Part shown: positions 49,429 through 58,258 of the stretch, in pieces
Position numbering within the stretch: the stretch's first letter is position 1
Layout: the number at the start of each line of letters is the position of its first letter
IMG/VR virus record: IMGVR_UViG_3300020202_000892
Span: 1-64,000 of that record
From: a virus
Length of the DNA: 64,000 bases
Direction: 5' to 3' (one strand)
Translations under genes and position numbers: made by a program
The notes under the pieces: model-generated
The model's input: the letters and a program-made list of their open reading frames with translations, nothing else
Database searches by the model: none
What the model was told of the DNA's origin: nothing

Positions 49429-49466
49429 AGGCCCGGTAGCCGAGAGGGGACGCGGCTACCGGGCCT
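49429..49466 (-). terminator. intercistronic hairpin, possible attenuator
   Basis: A 13-bp perfect inverted repeat AGGCCCGGTAGCC (49429-49441) with 49454-49466. It lies six bases behind the stop of the 49472-50167 gene and before the next ribosome site. No T run follows in the minus direction, so it may lower rather than stop transcription, or protect the upstream mRNA. Confidence 0.55.
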
Positions 49467-49471
49467 CTGGC

Positions 49472-50167
49472 TCACTTCAGGGCGGCGATCGCAGCCTCGA
49501 GGTCGGCATCGGACATCGCGGGCTGCGCGGGAGCGGCGTTCCCACCCGTATCCGAACCGCCCTGGGCGGCCAGTGCCGCCGCGAGCTGGGCCTGCAGCGC
49601 CTCAATCGCGGCGTTGCCGTTGGTGACCGGGTTGGTGACCTTCTGCGCGAGCGGCTGAGCCTGCACCGCCCGCGCACCACCCTGCAGCGCGGCCAGCGCG
49701 GCGGCCATCGGGTCGACGGTCGGCGCACCGGCGGTGGCGACCTGCTCGGCCTCGTGCTTCGCGCGCTCCTGGTCGACGCGGGTGGGGTACTTCGCATCCC
49801 AGGCGCCGGCCAACTGCAGCGCCGGGCCCTCCAGCGGGACGAGCACGTAGTAGGAGTTGCCCGCGGCCGAGCTTGTCGCCTGGATCATCACCGGGAGCCG
49901 AGTCGGCTCGGTCCCGTCGGTGGGCACGTGCTCCTTGATCGCGTCGACCATCGCCCCGCCACCCCAGATCACCGAGATGTGCACGGTGTCGGCCAGCAGG
50001 TCGACCACGTCGACGATCACGACGTCCTTGGGGTTGGGGAAGCGCTGGGTCGTGAAGTTGGCGCGGAACTCGCGCGGGACCACGATCAGCGGCTTGCCCG
50101 CGTTGACTCGCGGGTCGAACGAAGAGGCCTTGCCCTTCGCCTTGAGCGTGTAGGTGCCGAGTGCCAT
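49472..50167 (-). CDS. hypothetical protein, candidate ssDNA-binding type
   Basis: A 231-residue protein: an N-terminal beta domain (TYTLKAKGKASSFDPRVNAG, PKDVVIVDVVDLLADTVHIS, VMIQATSSAAGNSYYVLVPL) of about 130 residues, then an Ala/Gln-rich linker and an acidic C-terminal helix (SDADLEAAIAALK). OB-like core plus flexible acidic tail would fit a single-strand-binding protein, and the operon context (nuclease, helicase, resolvase) agrees, but no clear family match is seen. Confidence 0.5.
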   Translation of the reverse strand: MALGTYTLKAKGKASSFDPRVNAGKPLIVVPREFRANFTTQRFPNPKDVVIVDVVDLLADTVHISVIWGGGAMVDAIKEHVPTDGTEPTRLPVMIQATSSAAGNSYYVLVPLEGPALQLAGAWDAKYPTRVDQERAKHEAEQVATAGAPTVDPMAAALAALQGGARAVQAQPLAQKVTNPVTNGNAAIEALQAQLAAALAAQGGSDTGGNAAPAQPAMSDADLEAAIAALK

Positions 50168-50261
50168 CTGGCCCTCTCCCGTCTCTTGTGGATCTCTCTC
50201 GCGTCTCTGTCACTCTGACCACAGTCTCTACGACTGCGACGTATGTATCTTACCACGGTTG

Positions 50262-52532
50262 TCACGCAGACGGTACCGTCACCTGCTGCATCACCCACGC
50301 TCCGAGGCCGTCCACATTGGTCTGGTACTGCCCGACGGTGATCACATCGGCGACGTAGCCCGCAGTGGCGTCATCCGGGATCTCGTGGTGTGGATCGACC
50401 CGGCGAGCGACCGCGCGAGCCGGTGCCCCGGGGGCGGACTCCTTGCGTCGCCACGAGGCGTTCGGGTCGATCAGGTTGACCGCGCCGGATTCATCGGCGG
50501 CGCGCTGAACGATCAGCCGATACGCGTCGTCCTCGCTGCGCAGCACGCCGGAGATCGTGTCCACCACGCCGGTCTTGGCCACCTGGATCACCGGCTGCCA
50601 CGCAGTACCGCCGTCCGGGGCTGGCACCGCGACGGCGACCAGCAACGCGGCCACCTCGGCCTTCGAGGCCCGGAACAGGCTCGCCCCGTTGCCGGAATCG
50701 GCCCCGGAGTGCACCGGCAGCCACAGGTGCCCGGCGCCGGAGCGGAAGCACCAGCCGTGCCGCGCGGGGTGGCTCGGGCGGCGCGAGCGCGGCCCGCCGC
50801 GGACCTTGAGCCCCTGCACCTCACCAGGGGCCGGCGGCGTGTAGTGCTCGCCCTCCTCGCCGAACAGCTCCCCGCGCACCGTGCCGACGTAGCCGGTCAC
50901 CATCGCGCGCGCGACCTCACCCTCGGGCTCCTCGCGTAGCGCGGTCAGGGCGTCGCGCATCCCGTCCTTGAGCACCTCGAGCCGGCCAAGGACCAGCCGC
51001 GCCGCGGCGACCTCCTCGGCCAGATGCGACTCGGTGGCCGAGAGCTCGTCGAGCGGCTGCTCCTGGGTGGCCTGCAGACCTCGGTCGACGGCCGTGGTGG
51101 TGTGGTCGAAGACCTGCGGGAGCAGCGGCTCGGCGCGCTGCACGAACTCGTCCAGGCCAGGCAGCTTCTTGACCAGTGCCTCGGCCGTGAGGCGCATCTG
51201 CTCGACGGCGCGCTCGGCGCGCTCCTGGGTGGTGCGGGCGTGGGCGACGTGCGCCGTGATCCGGTCCAGACGGCCTTGGCGGGCGCGCGCGGTGCGGTCG
51301 AGCAGCTCGACGAGGTTCTCGTCCCGGCTCGCGGTGAGCACCTCGTGGTCGGTCAGCGCCTCGATCCCGACCAGCGTGTGCCCGTCGGAGGCGCCCGCGA
51401 CGTCGAGCACGATCGCGTGGTCCTTGCCCGGGGCCGGGCGCAGCGCGCGACCGATCGCCTGCCGGAAGAAGATGCGGCTCTTGGTGGGCCGGGCCAGCAC
51501 CACCGTGTCGATCTCCGGGATGTCGAAGCCCTCGCCGATGATGCCCACGTTGGACAGCCAGCGGATCTCGTCGTTGCGGAAGGCTTTGATCACCTTGTCC
51601 CGCTCCGGGGTGGCCATCGTGCCGTCCACGTGCCCGCAACGCTCACCCATCGCGGTGACCCGCTCGGCCAGGTAGCGCGAGCTGGCCACGGTCGGTGCGA
51701 AGATCGCGCCCTTGCGCCCGGCGAGCTCGGTGGCGATCGCCTCGGCCACGATGTCGAACGCGCCGGAACGCTCCATCGCCGCGGCCAGGTCGGCCTCCCG
51801 GAAGTCGACCGCGCCCGAGCGCATCGAGGTGGGCACCTCCGACAGGTCCAGCCCGTCCACGATCAGGTGCCGCAATTGCGGCGGGACGAGGTAGCCCGCA
51901 CCGGGCGCGCACTCCTTCTCGCCACCGGCGCCGTCGTCTGCGTGCGTGATCAACCACGAGATGTCGATTGAAGCGACGATCGCCTCGAAGATGTCGGAGA
52001 AGTCGCGGTGGTCCTCGCGGAACGGGGTCGCGGTCACCCCCAGCGTGCGAATGCCGGAGAACGCGCCCAGCGCGGTGAGCACGCGCTTGAACATGTCCGC
52101 GGCGAAGTGGTGCGCCTCGTCGCAGATGATCAGGCTGGGGTCCGGGAAGACGGCCATCGTCGAGCGCGAGGCCAGGGTCTGCACGGTGGACACCAGCACG
52201 TCGGCCCGGCGCCAGGTGGCCAGCGCCTTGGCGCGGCGCGTAGATCGTTCCGGACCCGGGGAGCCGATCACCGTCGCCACGCGGAGATCGGGGTTCGCCC
52301 GGGAGAAGTGCCCGGCGGCCTGGGTGACCAGCTCGCGGCGGTGCGCCAGCAGCACGACCGGCCCGGCGTCGCGGTGGTGGGACAGGTGCCGGCGCGCGAC
52401 GTCGCCGAAGATCACGCTCTTCCCGGCCCCGGTGGCCGCGGAGATCGCGGGGCGCATCATCCCGGCGTCCCACGCGGAGAAGATCGCCTCGACGGTGCGC
52501 AGCTGGTAGGGCCGCAGGGTAGGTGCGGTCAT
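50262..52532 (-). CDS. SF2 (DEAD/DEAH-type) DNA helicase
   Basis: A 756-residue helicase; the ATG at 52532 overlaps the upstream stop. Motifs in order: Q-like LRPYQLRTVEAIF, motif I AATGAGKSVIFG, II LIICDEAHHF, III GVTATPF, V near SNVGIIGEGFDIPEIDTVVL, VI QAIGRALRP. The remaining 350 residues are helical and then beta-rich and are unusual for the family. It resembles the helicases encoded next to Cas4-like nucleases in actinophages. Confidence 0.85.
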   Translation of the reverse strand: MTAPTLRPYQLRTVEAIFSAWDAGMMRPAISAATGAGKSVIFGDVARRHLSHHRDAGPVVLLAHRRELVTQAAGHFSRANPDLRVATVIGSPGPERSTRRAKALATWRRADVLVSTVQTLASRSTMAVFPDPSLIICDEAHHFAADMFKRVLTALGAFSGIRTLGVTATPFREDHRDFSDIFEAIVASIDISWLITHADDGAGGEKECAPGAGYLVPPQLRHLIVDGLDLSEVPTSMRSGAVDFREADLAAAMERSGAFDIVAEAIATELAGRKGAIFAPTVASSRYLAERVTAMGERCGHVDGTMATPERDKVIKAFRNDEIRWLSNVGIIGEGFDIPEIDTVVLARPTKSRIFFRQAIGRALRPAPGKDHAIVLDVAGASDGHTLVGIEALTDHEVLTASRDENLVELLDRTARARQGRLDRITAHVAHARTTQERAERAVEQMRLTAEALVKKLPGLDEFVQRAEPLLPQVFDHTTTAVDRGLQATQEQPLDELSATESHLAEEVAAARLVLGRLEVLKDGMRDALTALREEPEGEVARAMVTGYVGTVRGELFGEEGEHYTPPAPGEVQGLKVRGGPRSRRPSHPARHGWCFRSGAGHLWLPVHSGADSGNGASLFRASKAEVAALLVAVAVPAPDGGTAWQPVIQVAKTGVVDTISGVLRSEDDAYRLIVQRAADESGAVNLIDPNASWRRKESAPGAPARAVARRVDPHHEIPDDATAGYVADVITVGQYQTNVDGLGAWVMQQVTVPSA

Positions 52533-52672
52533 CGGTCGACCGGCTGCCACTCGTGACCGTCCCAGCGCCAGATCCGACCCCTCCAGCGCCGGAGAGCTCC
52601 GTCGGATCGGATCACCGCGAAGTCGTGCGGTGGGATGTCGTGGGGCGGGCGTTCGTCATCGGGGGCCGTCAT
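52529..52672 (-). CDS. small protein (47 residues) upstream of the helicase
   Basis: A 47-residue frame, ATG 52672, with its stop overlapping the helicase ATG (ATGA). It reads TAPDDERPPHDIPPHDFAVI then LRRWRGRIWRWDGHEWQPV. Coupling to the helicase supports translation. Confidence 0.5.
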   Translation of the reverse strand: MTAPDDERPPHDIPPHDFAVIRSDGALRRWRGRIWRWDGHEWQPVDR

Positions 52673-52788
52673 CGGCCGTCTCCTCCTGCAGAGGGTGGTC
52701 TCGTCTCACTGGTGCCAGTCGTGGCATTCGTCCACATGGTAGCATCTGACCGCAACGAGGCGCAAAGAGCGGACAAACTGGAGGTAGG
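52673..52788. promoter_or_regulatory. divergent intergenic region with leftward promoter candidate
   Basis: 116 bases between the leftward helicase operon and the rightward replication genes. On the minus strand TTGCGC, 18 bases, TACCAT (about 52734-52763) is a fair promoter. For the plus strand TAGCAT (from 52740) could be a -10 box but the -35 box is weak. GGAGGTAGG serves as ribosome site of the 52789 gene. Confidence 0.45.
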
Positions 52789-52989
52789 ATGCCCGTCATG
52801 GAGGCAGTCATGGAGCGGTGGATGGGCCGGAACGAGGCGGCGGCGTACCTCAAGGTCAGCGTTCGGACGTTCGACCGGCTGGTGCGCGAGGGCAAGGTCC
52901 ACAAGTTCTCGGCGACGGGCCGGCGGCAGGCACTGTTCGACCGCCAGCAGCTCGACGCCTACGTGCAGAGCCAGAGGCAGAAGCCATGA
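52789..52989 (+). CDS. excisionase-type (HTH_17) DNA-binding protein
   Basis: A 66-residue protein; ATG 52789 after GGAGGTAGG. It contains WMGRNEAAAYLKVSVRTFDR, LVREGKVHKFSATGRRQALF, DRQQLDAYVQ: the MerR/excisionase-like HTH. With no integrase in the window it more likely regulates the adjacent replication operon than excision. Confidence 0.75.
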   Translation: MPVMEAVMERWMGRNEAAAYLKVSVRTFDRLVREGKVHKFSATGRRQALFDRQQLDAYVQSQRQKP

Positions 52990-53294
52990 CCGAGCTGTCG
53001 CCCACCCAGGTCGCGCTGCGCGAGCTCACGATGCTCACGAAGTGCTATTGCGACGGAGAGCATCCGCGGCTGGGGCACAACTGCAGCTTCCGGCCCGACG
53101 TCCTGACGCTGGTGACCAACATCGGCAACGTGCTCAAGCTCTGCGATGAGCGCAGCGGGCTGTGGGACGACGGTCGCATCCCGGCCGAGGACGTCCGGCG
53201 CACGCTGCTGGGGCTGTCCACAGGAGACGGCGGCGCAACCGATGACCCGCCGTGGAGTAACGAGGAGGGGGAGGGGCCTTCCATGCCGGGATAG
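52986..53294 (+). CDS. hypothetical protein before the replication fusion
   Basis: A 102-residue protein, ATG overlapping the previous stop. It reads SPTQVALRELTMLTKCYCDG, EHPRLGHNCSFRPDVLTLVT, then RIPAEDVRRTLLGLSTGD. Three Cys and two His. No family recognised. Confidence 0.5.
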   Translation: MTELSPTQVALRELTMLTKCYCDGEHPRLGHNCSFRPDVLTLVTNIGNVLKLCDERSGLWDDGRIPAEDVRRTLLGLSTGDGGATDDPPWSNEEGEGPSMPG

Positions 53295-53366
53295 GCTCAC
53301 CGACACCTCACGCCGCGACGCTCCCCAACGTCCCGCGGCGGGGGTGCTGCCGACCTCCAGACGTGA

Positions 53367-53413
53367 GACGGCCGGATCCGGGTGCTGGCAACACCTGGTC
53401 GGATCCGGCCGTC
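53367..53413 (+). repeat. large hairpin upstream of the replication gene
   Basis: GACGGCCGGATCCG (53367-53380) pairs perfectly with 53400-53413; inside, GGTG/CACC (53381-53384, 53392-53395) adds four pairs. The hairpin ends 29 bases before the ATG at 53443. No T run follows. It may act in the mRNA leader, as an attenuator or a protein site. Confidence 0.55.
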
Positions 53414-53442
53414 GACGCCTCAGCAGAAAGCGCAGGTACAGC

Positions 53443-56400
53443 ATGTCATACCCCGACCCGTCGCACGACGAGGTCCCGCAACACGTCACTCCGTTCAGCC
53501 CTCTGGCTTCGGAGAAGTTCCGCCGCTCCGGTCTGGACGAGGACTTCGTTCGGTCCATGGGAGTGCGCCCGGTCCTGACCCCCGACGACCTCCCCGAGGG
53601 GATCCGGGGGGAGAACTACGCGCCCGTGCCGGGGGTGCTGTTCCCGTGGTCGGACGGCCCCGACTCGGAGAAGGTCTGGCAGTACCGACCCGACAAGCCG
53701 GTGGAGGAGGGGCTCAAGTACGTCTTCCCCAAGGGCCGCCACCAGCCGTTCGGACTGGTTCGCCCGGCCAGCCGGTACCCGCAGCGCATCGCGATCGTCG
53801 AGGGCACGTTGCAGAGCCTGGTCATGGCGCGCTACGCGCCGGATGACGTGGCGGTCTACGCCATCCCCGGCTGCTGGGGTTGGTCACACGAGGAGAAGCC
53901 GGCATCGGGCCTGGGCGTGGTCGACGGGTCGGACGTGTACGTCTTCCTGGACGCGGATGCCGGCACGAAGATCGACGTCTACACCGCGGGGGCCGAGCTG
54001 GAGAAGGCGTTGCGCGCACGCGGCGCGGCGGATGTCTGGTTCGCCCGGCTGCCGGTGCGCGGGTCCAACGGGGTCGACGACTTCCTCGGCTCGGTGGAAC
54101 CGGAGGGGCGGGCGAAGGCGGTCGGCGCGCTGCTGGAAGGTGCGAAGCACAAGCCGGCCGACGCGAAGCCGAAGGGCAAGACGCGTCGGGGGAACGACCT
54201 GTTCCCGACCAACGACACCATCCTCGCCACCACCTGGGCCGACCAGAACCGCGACGTGTTCCGGTGGCTGGCCGACGACGAGGGGTGGATGCGGTTCCGG
54301 TTGGGTCGGTGGGAGGAGACCGGGCCGAGCGTGGTCGGCTCCTCGGTGGGCGTGTTCCTGGCCGGAGTCGCCGAGGCCTACCAGGCCGAGGGTGATGACG
54401 ACGAGGTCAAGACGTTGCTCTCGCAGAGCAAGCTCGCCGCGGTGCGCGCACGGGCCAGCGCCTACGACGCGATCCACGTGCAGCGCGCCCAGCTCGACCG
54501 GCACCCGCGGCTGTGGAACGCAGGTAACGGGGTGATCGACCTCGAGTCCGGCGGGTTCTTCGAGCACGACCCGAACCTGATGATGACCACCGGTTCGGAT
54601 GTGCCCTACCTGCCGGACGCGGCGTGCCCACGGTTCGACGAGTTCTTCGCCGACATCCTCCCCGACGAGGAGGTGCGCGCGTTCCTGCTGCGGCTGTTCG
54701 GCGTGGCGATGTTCGGCGAGGTGCGCGGGGACGCGCAGATCTTCCCGGTGCTCATCGGCGAGGGACGCAACGGCAAGGGCGCGCTCGTGCGGATCATGGA
54801 GAAGCTGTTCGGTCGGCACGCGGTGAAGGTGTCAGCCTCGGCGCTGCTGGAGCGCAAGTTCGAGGCGCACTCCCAGGAGGTGATCAAGCTCCGCGGGAAG
54901 CGCCTGGCGACGGCCGAGGAGACCTCGCAGAACGCCCGCTGGGACACCGCGCGGATCAAGAGCTGGACCGGCGGGGACACGCTGGTCGGCCGGTTCATGA
55001 TGCAGAACGACGAGGAGTTCGTCCCGTCGCACACCCTGCTGATGTCGACCAACCACCGGCCGAACGTGTCGATGGACGAGTCGGCGTTCTGGATGCGCTA
55101 CCGGGAGGTCCCCTTCACCGTCTCCGTCGAGGGGCGCGAGGACCCCACGCTCGAGCCGCACATCATCGGCCAGGAGCTGCCCGGGGTGCTCAACCGCCTG
55201 TTGGCTGGCGTCCGGGACTACCTGGATCGCGGGCTCGCGGCACCGGCCGCGGTGGTGGTGGCCACCGAGGAGGCCCGCGCCGAGACCAACCGCCTGGCGA
55301 TCTTCGCCGAGGAGATGCTGGTCGTCACGAACGACGAGAACGACCGCGTCCTGCACGCCGACATGCGCGACCGCGCCGAGAAGTGGTGGTCACAGCACGT
55401 GAGGAACGAGCCGTTCCCGTCGGACCGCGGACGGGGCAAGTTCGTCCCGCTGCTGCGCTCCGCGCTCGGTCTCGTCGAGGGCGTCGTGGGCAACCCGCGG
55501 CCCATCGGGAAGGGCAGCGGGCAGCGCACCACGTGGGTCGGGGTGCGGTGGCTCGGGGACGGCGGAGGGGGCTCCAGGGGGTCTGCCCCATTGCTTCCGC
55601 TCAATAGGGCAGACCTGGCCCCGGCGGCCCCTGCACCGGCCGAAGGTCACGAGAAGGTCACGGAGGCGCCGGAGGGGGGTCTGCCCCATTCCGACGGGGG
55701 GTCTGCCCTAAAGTCTGCCCCATCAAATGATCTTGACGATGACAACATCGCAGGTCAAGAGGTGGTTTCTGAACGGTCTGCCCCATCTGCCCCAAGAAAG
55801 GTCCTTGTCTCGCATATAGGAAGAGATGAAGAGGGGTACTTGAACGGTTCAGAAGGTGATGTGTGTGTCGTAGGGGCGAGTACAGATAGGGCAATAGGGC
55901 AGACGGCCCCCCATGGGGCAGCCCCGGCGGCGCTCGGCGACCCCGTCGTCTTCGACCTGGAGACCGCCGACGCCGAGCACCTGTACGACCACCCGGACCC
56001 CCGCGGGTTCGTCAGGATCGCCGGTCGGACCACCCCTGACGGAGTGGTCGTCGACGCCGGTCCGGACGCCGTCATCGAGGCGGTGCTCTCGTCACGCCGC
56101 GTGATCGGGCACAACGTCGTGCACTTCGACCTGCCCGCGCTGGCTCGAGTCGACGGGAGGGTCGACGTGCTCACGATGACGCGCGATCGCCGCGTGCTCG
56201 ACACCATGATCACCGAGTCGGTGCTGCACCCGATCCTGAACGACAAGTCGGCGGGCGCGGTCGCGAAGGCCGCGAAGTGGTTCAAGCTCGACGCGGTGTG
56301 CGAGCGTCGTGGCATCGGCGGGAAGGTCGACGAGATCGCTCGGCTGGCGAAGCTGCACGGCGGGTTCGATCAGATCCCGGTCGACGACCCGGACTACCGG

Positions 56401-57732
56401 ACCTACGTCGCGGGGGACGTCGGAGCCGCCCGGATGCTCGCCGCCCTGCAGGCCTCCGAGATTGCCGCGCTTCCGCAGGCGCAGCAGGACTACCTCTGGC
56501 GCGAGCACCGTGTGCACGCGATCGCGGCGACCATGGGAGCGCAGGGCTTCCTCGTGGATCAGGAGCTGCTGCAGCGTCGGTTCTGGACCGGCTACAACCG
56601 CAAGAACGACCTGAGCCGCGCGCTGATCGCCCGCTACGGCATCCCGACCGTGAAGGCCGACGGCAAGCGCGCGGAGTCCCCAGCGGCCACCAAGGGCGGC
56701 AAGGAGGCCATCCTGGCCGCGTTCGCCTCGCTCGGGGTGGACGTCGACACGATGGAGCGCACGCCCAAGGGCGCGATCGCGTTCGGCAAGGTGCCGATGG
56801 AGAATCTCGCCGAGGCCTACGCCGAGCACGCATGCGCCGAGGAGATCACCGCGCTGGCCGAGCTGGTGGCCGACGTGAACGGGGTGCGCACCGTCTACGG
56901 CACGGCTCTGGAGGCGCTGCGGGCCGACGGCCGGGTGCACCCGGAGGTGGCGACCCTGCAGGCGTCCGGCCGGTGGTCGGTGCGCAAGCCGGGGCTGACC
57001 GTGTTCGGGAAGCGCAACGGGCGCCATGTTGAGCGTGCGGTCTTCCGGGCCGCGGAGGGCAACGCGCTGTTCGCGATCGACCTGTCCCAGATCGACGCGC
57101 GGGCGATCGCGGTGCACTCCCAAGATCACGACTACCTGGACCTGTTCCTGCCCGGCCGCGACGCGCACGAGATCGTGGCCCGGATGGTGTGGGGTGACGC
57201 GGTCTACGACTCCGACCGCAAGCGCTACCGGCAGGAGATCAAGGCGATCACCCACGGGCTCCCGTACGGCATGGGGGTGCCGAAGCTGGCCGCGCACGCG
57301 AAGGTGTCCGAGGAGCTCGCACGCCGGGTGGTCGACACGATGAACGAGCGCTTCCCCCGGCTGCAGGCTTGGAAGGACGAGGTCCGCGAGGAGGTGCGCG
57401 CCGGCAAGCCGCTGGACAACGGGTTCGGCCGGGTCATGCTCGCCGACCCGGATCGGGCTTACACCCAGGCGCCCGCGCTGATGGGCCAGGGCACCGCTCG
57501 AGACCTGATGATGGAGGCGTTGCTGCGGCTGCCCGACTTCGCCGTGCGGATGCTGCGCGCCCAGGTGCACGACGAGGCCGTGTTCGAGGTCCCGCTCGTG
57601 CTGGCCGACCAGATCGTCCCGAGGATCGAGCAGGCGTTCAACTTCGAGTGGGCGCCCCCCGGCGCCTCGCGTCCGGTGCAGATCGTGGCGGAGGCGGGCA
57701 AGCTGGGGGTCTCGTGGGCCGAGTGCTACTAG
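53443..57732 (+). CDS. primase-helicase-exonuclease-DNA polymerase A fusion
   Basis: A 1429-residue replication protein in one frame; ATG 53443 has only a weak AGG site. Order: toprim-like primase region (RIAIVEGTLQSL near residue 116, VYVFLDADAGTK, NGVDDFLG), D5/P4-type SF3 helicase (GEGRNGKGALV near 439, LATAEETSQ, LLMSTNHRPN), a linker (about 704-830), 3'-5' exonuclease (VFDLETADAEH near 835, VIGHNVVHFDLPAL, YVAGDVGAARM) and family A polymerase (FAIDLSQIDARAIA near 1210, KAITHGLPYGMG, AQVHDEAVFEV near 1372). It could prime, unwind and copy DNA as one polypeptide. Confidence 0.88.
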   Translation: MSYPDPSHDEVPQHVTPFSPLASEKFRRSGLDEDFVRSMGVRPVLTPDDLPEGIRGENYAPVPGVLFPWSDGPDSEKVWQYRPDKPVEEGLKYVFPKGRHQPFGLVRPASRYPQRIAIVEGTLQSLVMARYAPDDVAVYAIPGCWGWSHEEKPASGLGVVDGSDVYVFLDADAGTKIDVYTAGAELEKALRARGAADVWFARLPVRGSNGVDDFLGSVEPEGRAKAVGALLEGAKHKPADAKPKGKTRRGNDLFPTNDTILATTWADQNRDVFRWLADDEGWMRFRLGRWEETGPSVVGSSVGVFLAGVAEAYQAEGDDDEVKTLLSQSKLAAVRARASAYDAIHVQRAQLDRHPRLWNAGNGVIDLESGGFFEHDPNLMMTTGSDVPYLPDAACPRFDEFFADILPDEEVRAFLLRLFGVAMFGEVRGDAQIFPVLIGEGRNGKGALVRIMEKLFGRHAVKVSASALLERKFEAHSQEVIKLRGKRLATAEETSQNARWDTARIKSWTGGDTLVGRFMMQNDEEFVPSHTLLMSTNHRPNVSMDESAFWMRYREVPFTVSVEGREDPTLEPHIIGQELPGVLNRLLAGVRDYLDRGLAAPAAVVVATEEARAETNRLAIFAEEMLVVTNDENDRVLHADMRDRAEKWWSQHVRNEPFPSDRGRGKFVPLLRSALGLVEGVVGNPRPIGKGSGQRTTWVGVRWLGDGGGGSRGSAPLLPLNRADLAPAAPAPAEGHEKVTEAPEGGLPHSDGGSALKSAPSNDLDDDNIAGQEVVSERSAPSAPRKVLVSHIGRDEEGYLNGSEGDVCVVGASTDRAIGQTAPHGAAPAALGDPVVFDLETADAEHLYDHPDPRGFVRIAGRTTPDGVVVDAGPDAVIEAVLSSRRVIGHNVVHFDLPALARVDGRVDVLTMTRDRRVLDTMITESVLHPILNDKSAGAVAKAAKWFKLDAVCERRGIGGKVDEIARLAKLHGGFDQIPVDDPDYRTYVAGDVGAARMLAALQASEIAALPQAQQDYLWREHRVHAIAATMGAQGFLVDQELLQRRFWTGYNRKNDLSRALIARYGIPTVKADGKRAESPAATKGGKEAILAAFASLGVDVDTMERTPKGAIAFGKVPMENLAEAYAEHACAEEITALAELVADVNGVRTVYGTALEALRADGRVHPEVATLQASGRWSVRKPGLTVFGKRNGRHVERAVFRAAEGNALFAIDLSQIDARAIAVHSQDHDYLDLFLPGRDAHEIVARMVWGDAVYDSDRKRYRQEIKAITHGLPYGMGVPKLAAHAKVSEELARRVVDTMNERFPRLQAWKDEVREEVRAGKPLDNGFGRVMLADPDRAYTQAPALMGQGTARDLMMEALLRLPDFAVRMLRAQVHDEAVFEVPLVLADQIVPRIEQAFNFEWAPPGASRPVQIVAEAGKLGVSWAECY
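55581..55920. repeat. GGGGCAGAC iteron cluster in the fusion linker
   Basis: About nine copies of GTCTGCCCC(A) or its complement GGGGCAGAC, some with one G fewer, at 55581, 55607, 55679, 55701, 55713, 55776, 55786, 55897 and 55914. Seven read TCTGCCC, the rest the opposite way in part. Between them the DNA is clearly richer in A and T than its surroundings. The block codes for the low-complexity linker between helicase and exonuclease. It looks like an origin with iterons. Confidence 0.6.
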
Positions 57733-57747
57733 TGTTACCCTGATCAT

Positions 57748-57969
57748 GTGGCACACGTGGTCGACGAGGGGCTCGGCAACTCCCGGCGGGTTCCGTGGGA
57801 GGACTACACCGACGGGCGGGTCTGGGAGCTGGTCGCGGGCGAGGACTACGACCAGGACGACGAGCACGCGCGCCGTGCCGCGAAGGCCTGGGCGTATCGC
57901 CGTGGAGCGGAGTTCCGTACCTCGGTACCCTCGCCCGGCCGGCTGCGCGTGCAGTTCGTTCCCCGCTGA
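57748..57969 (+). CDS. hypothetical protein after the polymerase
   Basis: A 73-residue protein from GTG 57748. It reads NSRRVPWEDYTDGRVWELVA, GEDYDQDDEHARRAAKAWAY, TSVPSPGRLRVQFVPR. The pattern P-W-E-D-Y-x-D-G-x-x-W is seen in small actinophage proteins of unknown role. A small hairpin CCCCG/CGGGG spans its stop. Confidence 0.55.
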   Translation: MAHVVDEGLGNSRRVPWEDYTDGRVWELVAGEDYDQDDEHARRAAKAWAYRRGAEFRTSVPSPGRLRVQFVPR

Positions 57970-57978
57970 AGTCGGGGG

Positions 57979-58008
57979 TTGCGGGGGGACGGCGTAGCGC
58001 GCTACAGT
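57979..58008 (+). promoter_or_regulatory. candidate promoter of the RNA array
   Basis: TTGCGG (57979-57984), 18 bases, TACAGT (58003-58008). It is the only fair promoter between the polymerase gene and the tRNA/Y-RNA array and points to it. Transcription would begin near 58015. Confidence 0.45.
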
Positions 58009-58017
58009 AGTTGCAAT

Positions 58018-58177
58018 GCCGCAAGGCAGAATCGCCCGGGAGCTGGCCTCGCCCGGGACAGACGGAGCAGATGGCTGACGGTCGGGAACAGAGGGCCTCG
58101 TGGTGGGGGCCCGCGGGAACGACCGGGAGGAGCGGGTGCCAGGTCACGGCTCACCACCGTGGACGGTGCCCTCCTCC
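58018..58177 (+). ncRNA. structured leader upstream of the RNA array
   Basis: No convincing reading frame. Hairpins visible: GCC-GCAA-GGC (58018-58027); CCCGGG with CCCGGG (58035-58057); GGTCG with CGACC (58080-58124) enclosing GGGCC/GGCCC; and GGAGGAG (58126-58132) with CTCCTCC (58171-58177) enclosing GTC-ACGG/CCGTG-GAC. It ends 7 bases before the first tRNA. It does not match the repeated Y-like element; it may be a separate RNA or a processing leader. Confidence 0.45.
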
Positions 58178-58184
58178 TCCGAAC

Positions 58185-58255
58185 GCCCCGCTGGTGTAGC
58201 GGTAGCACGCCTGCCCCTCAAGCAGGTGGCACGGGTTCAACTCCCGTGCGGGGTA
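58185..58255 (+). tRNA. tRNA-Glu (anticodon CUC)
   Basis: A full cloverleaf of 71 bases: acceptor GCCCCGC/GCGGGGT, D-arm GTG/CAC with GG in the loop, anticodon stem CCTGC/GCAGG with loop CCCTCAA (anticodon CTC), T-arm ACGGG-TTC-CCCGT. CCA is not encoded. It reads the frequent GAG codon. The first Y-like element begins three bases behind it, so both must be cut from one transcript. Confidence 0.9.
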
Positions 58256-58258
58256 CGA

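Noticed and set aside
52789-52989. Excisionase as proof of a temperate phage
   Set aside because: The HTH type is also used by plain regulators, and no integrase or attachment site was found in the window.
53146-53442. Extension of the replication fusion to a start at 53146
   Set aside because: These codons overlap the hypothetical gene at 52986-53294 and the large hairpin and have no domain. The ATG at 53443 begins the conserved part.
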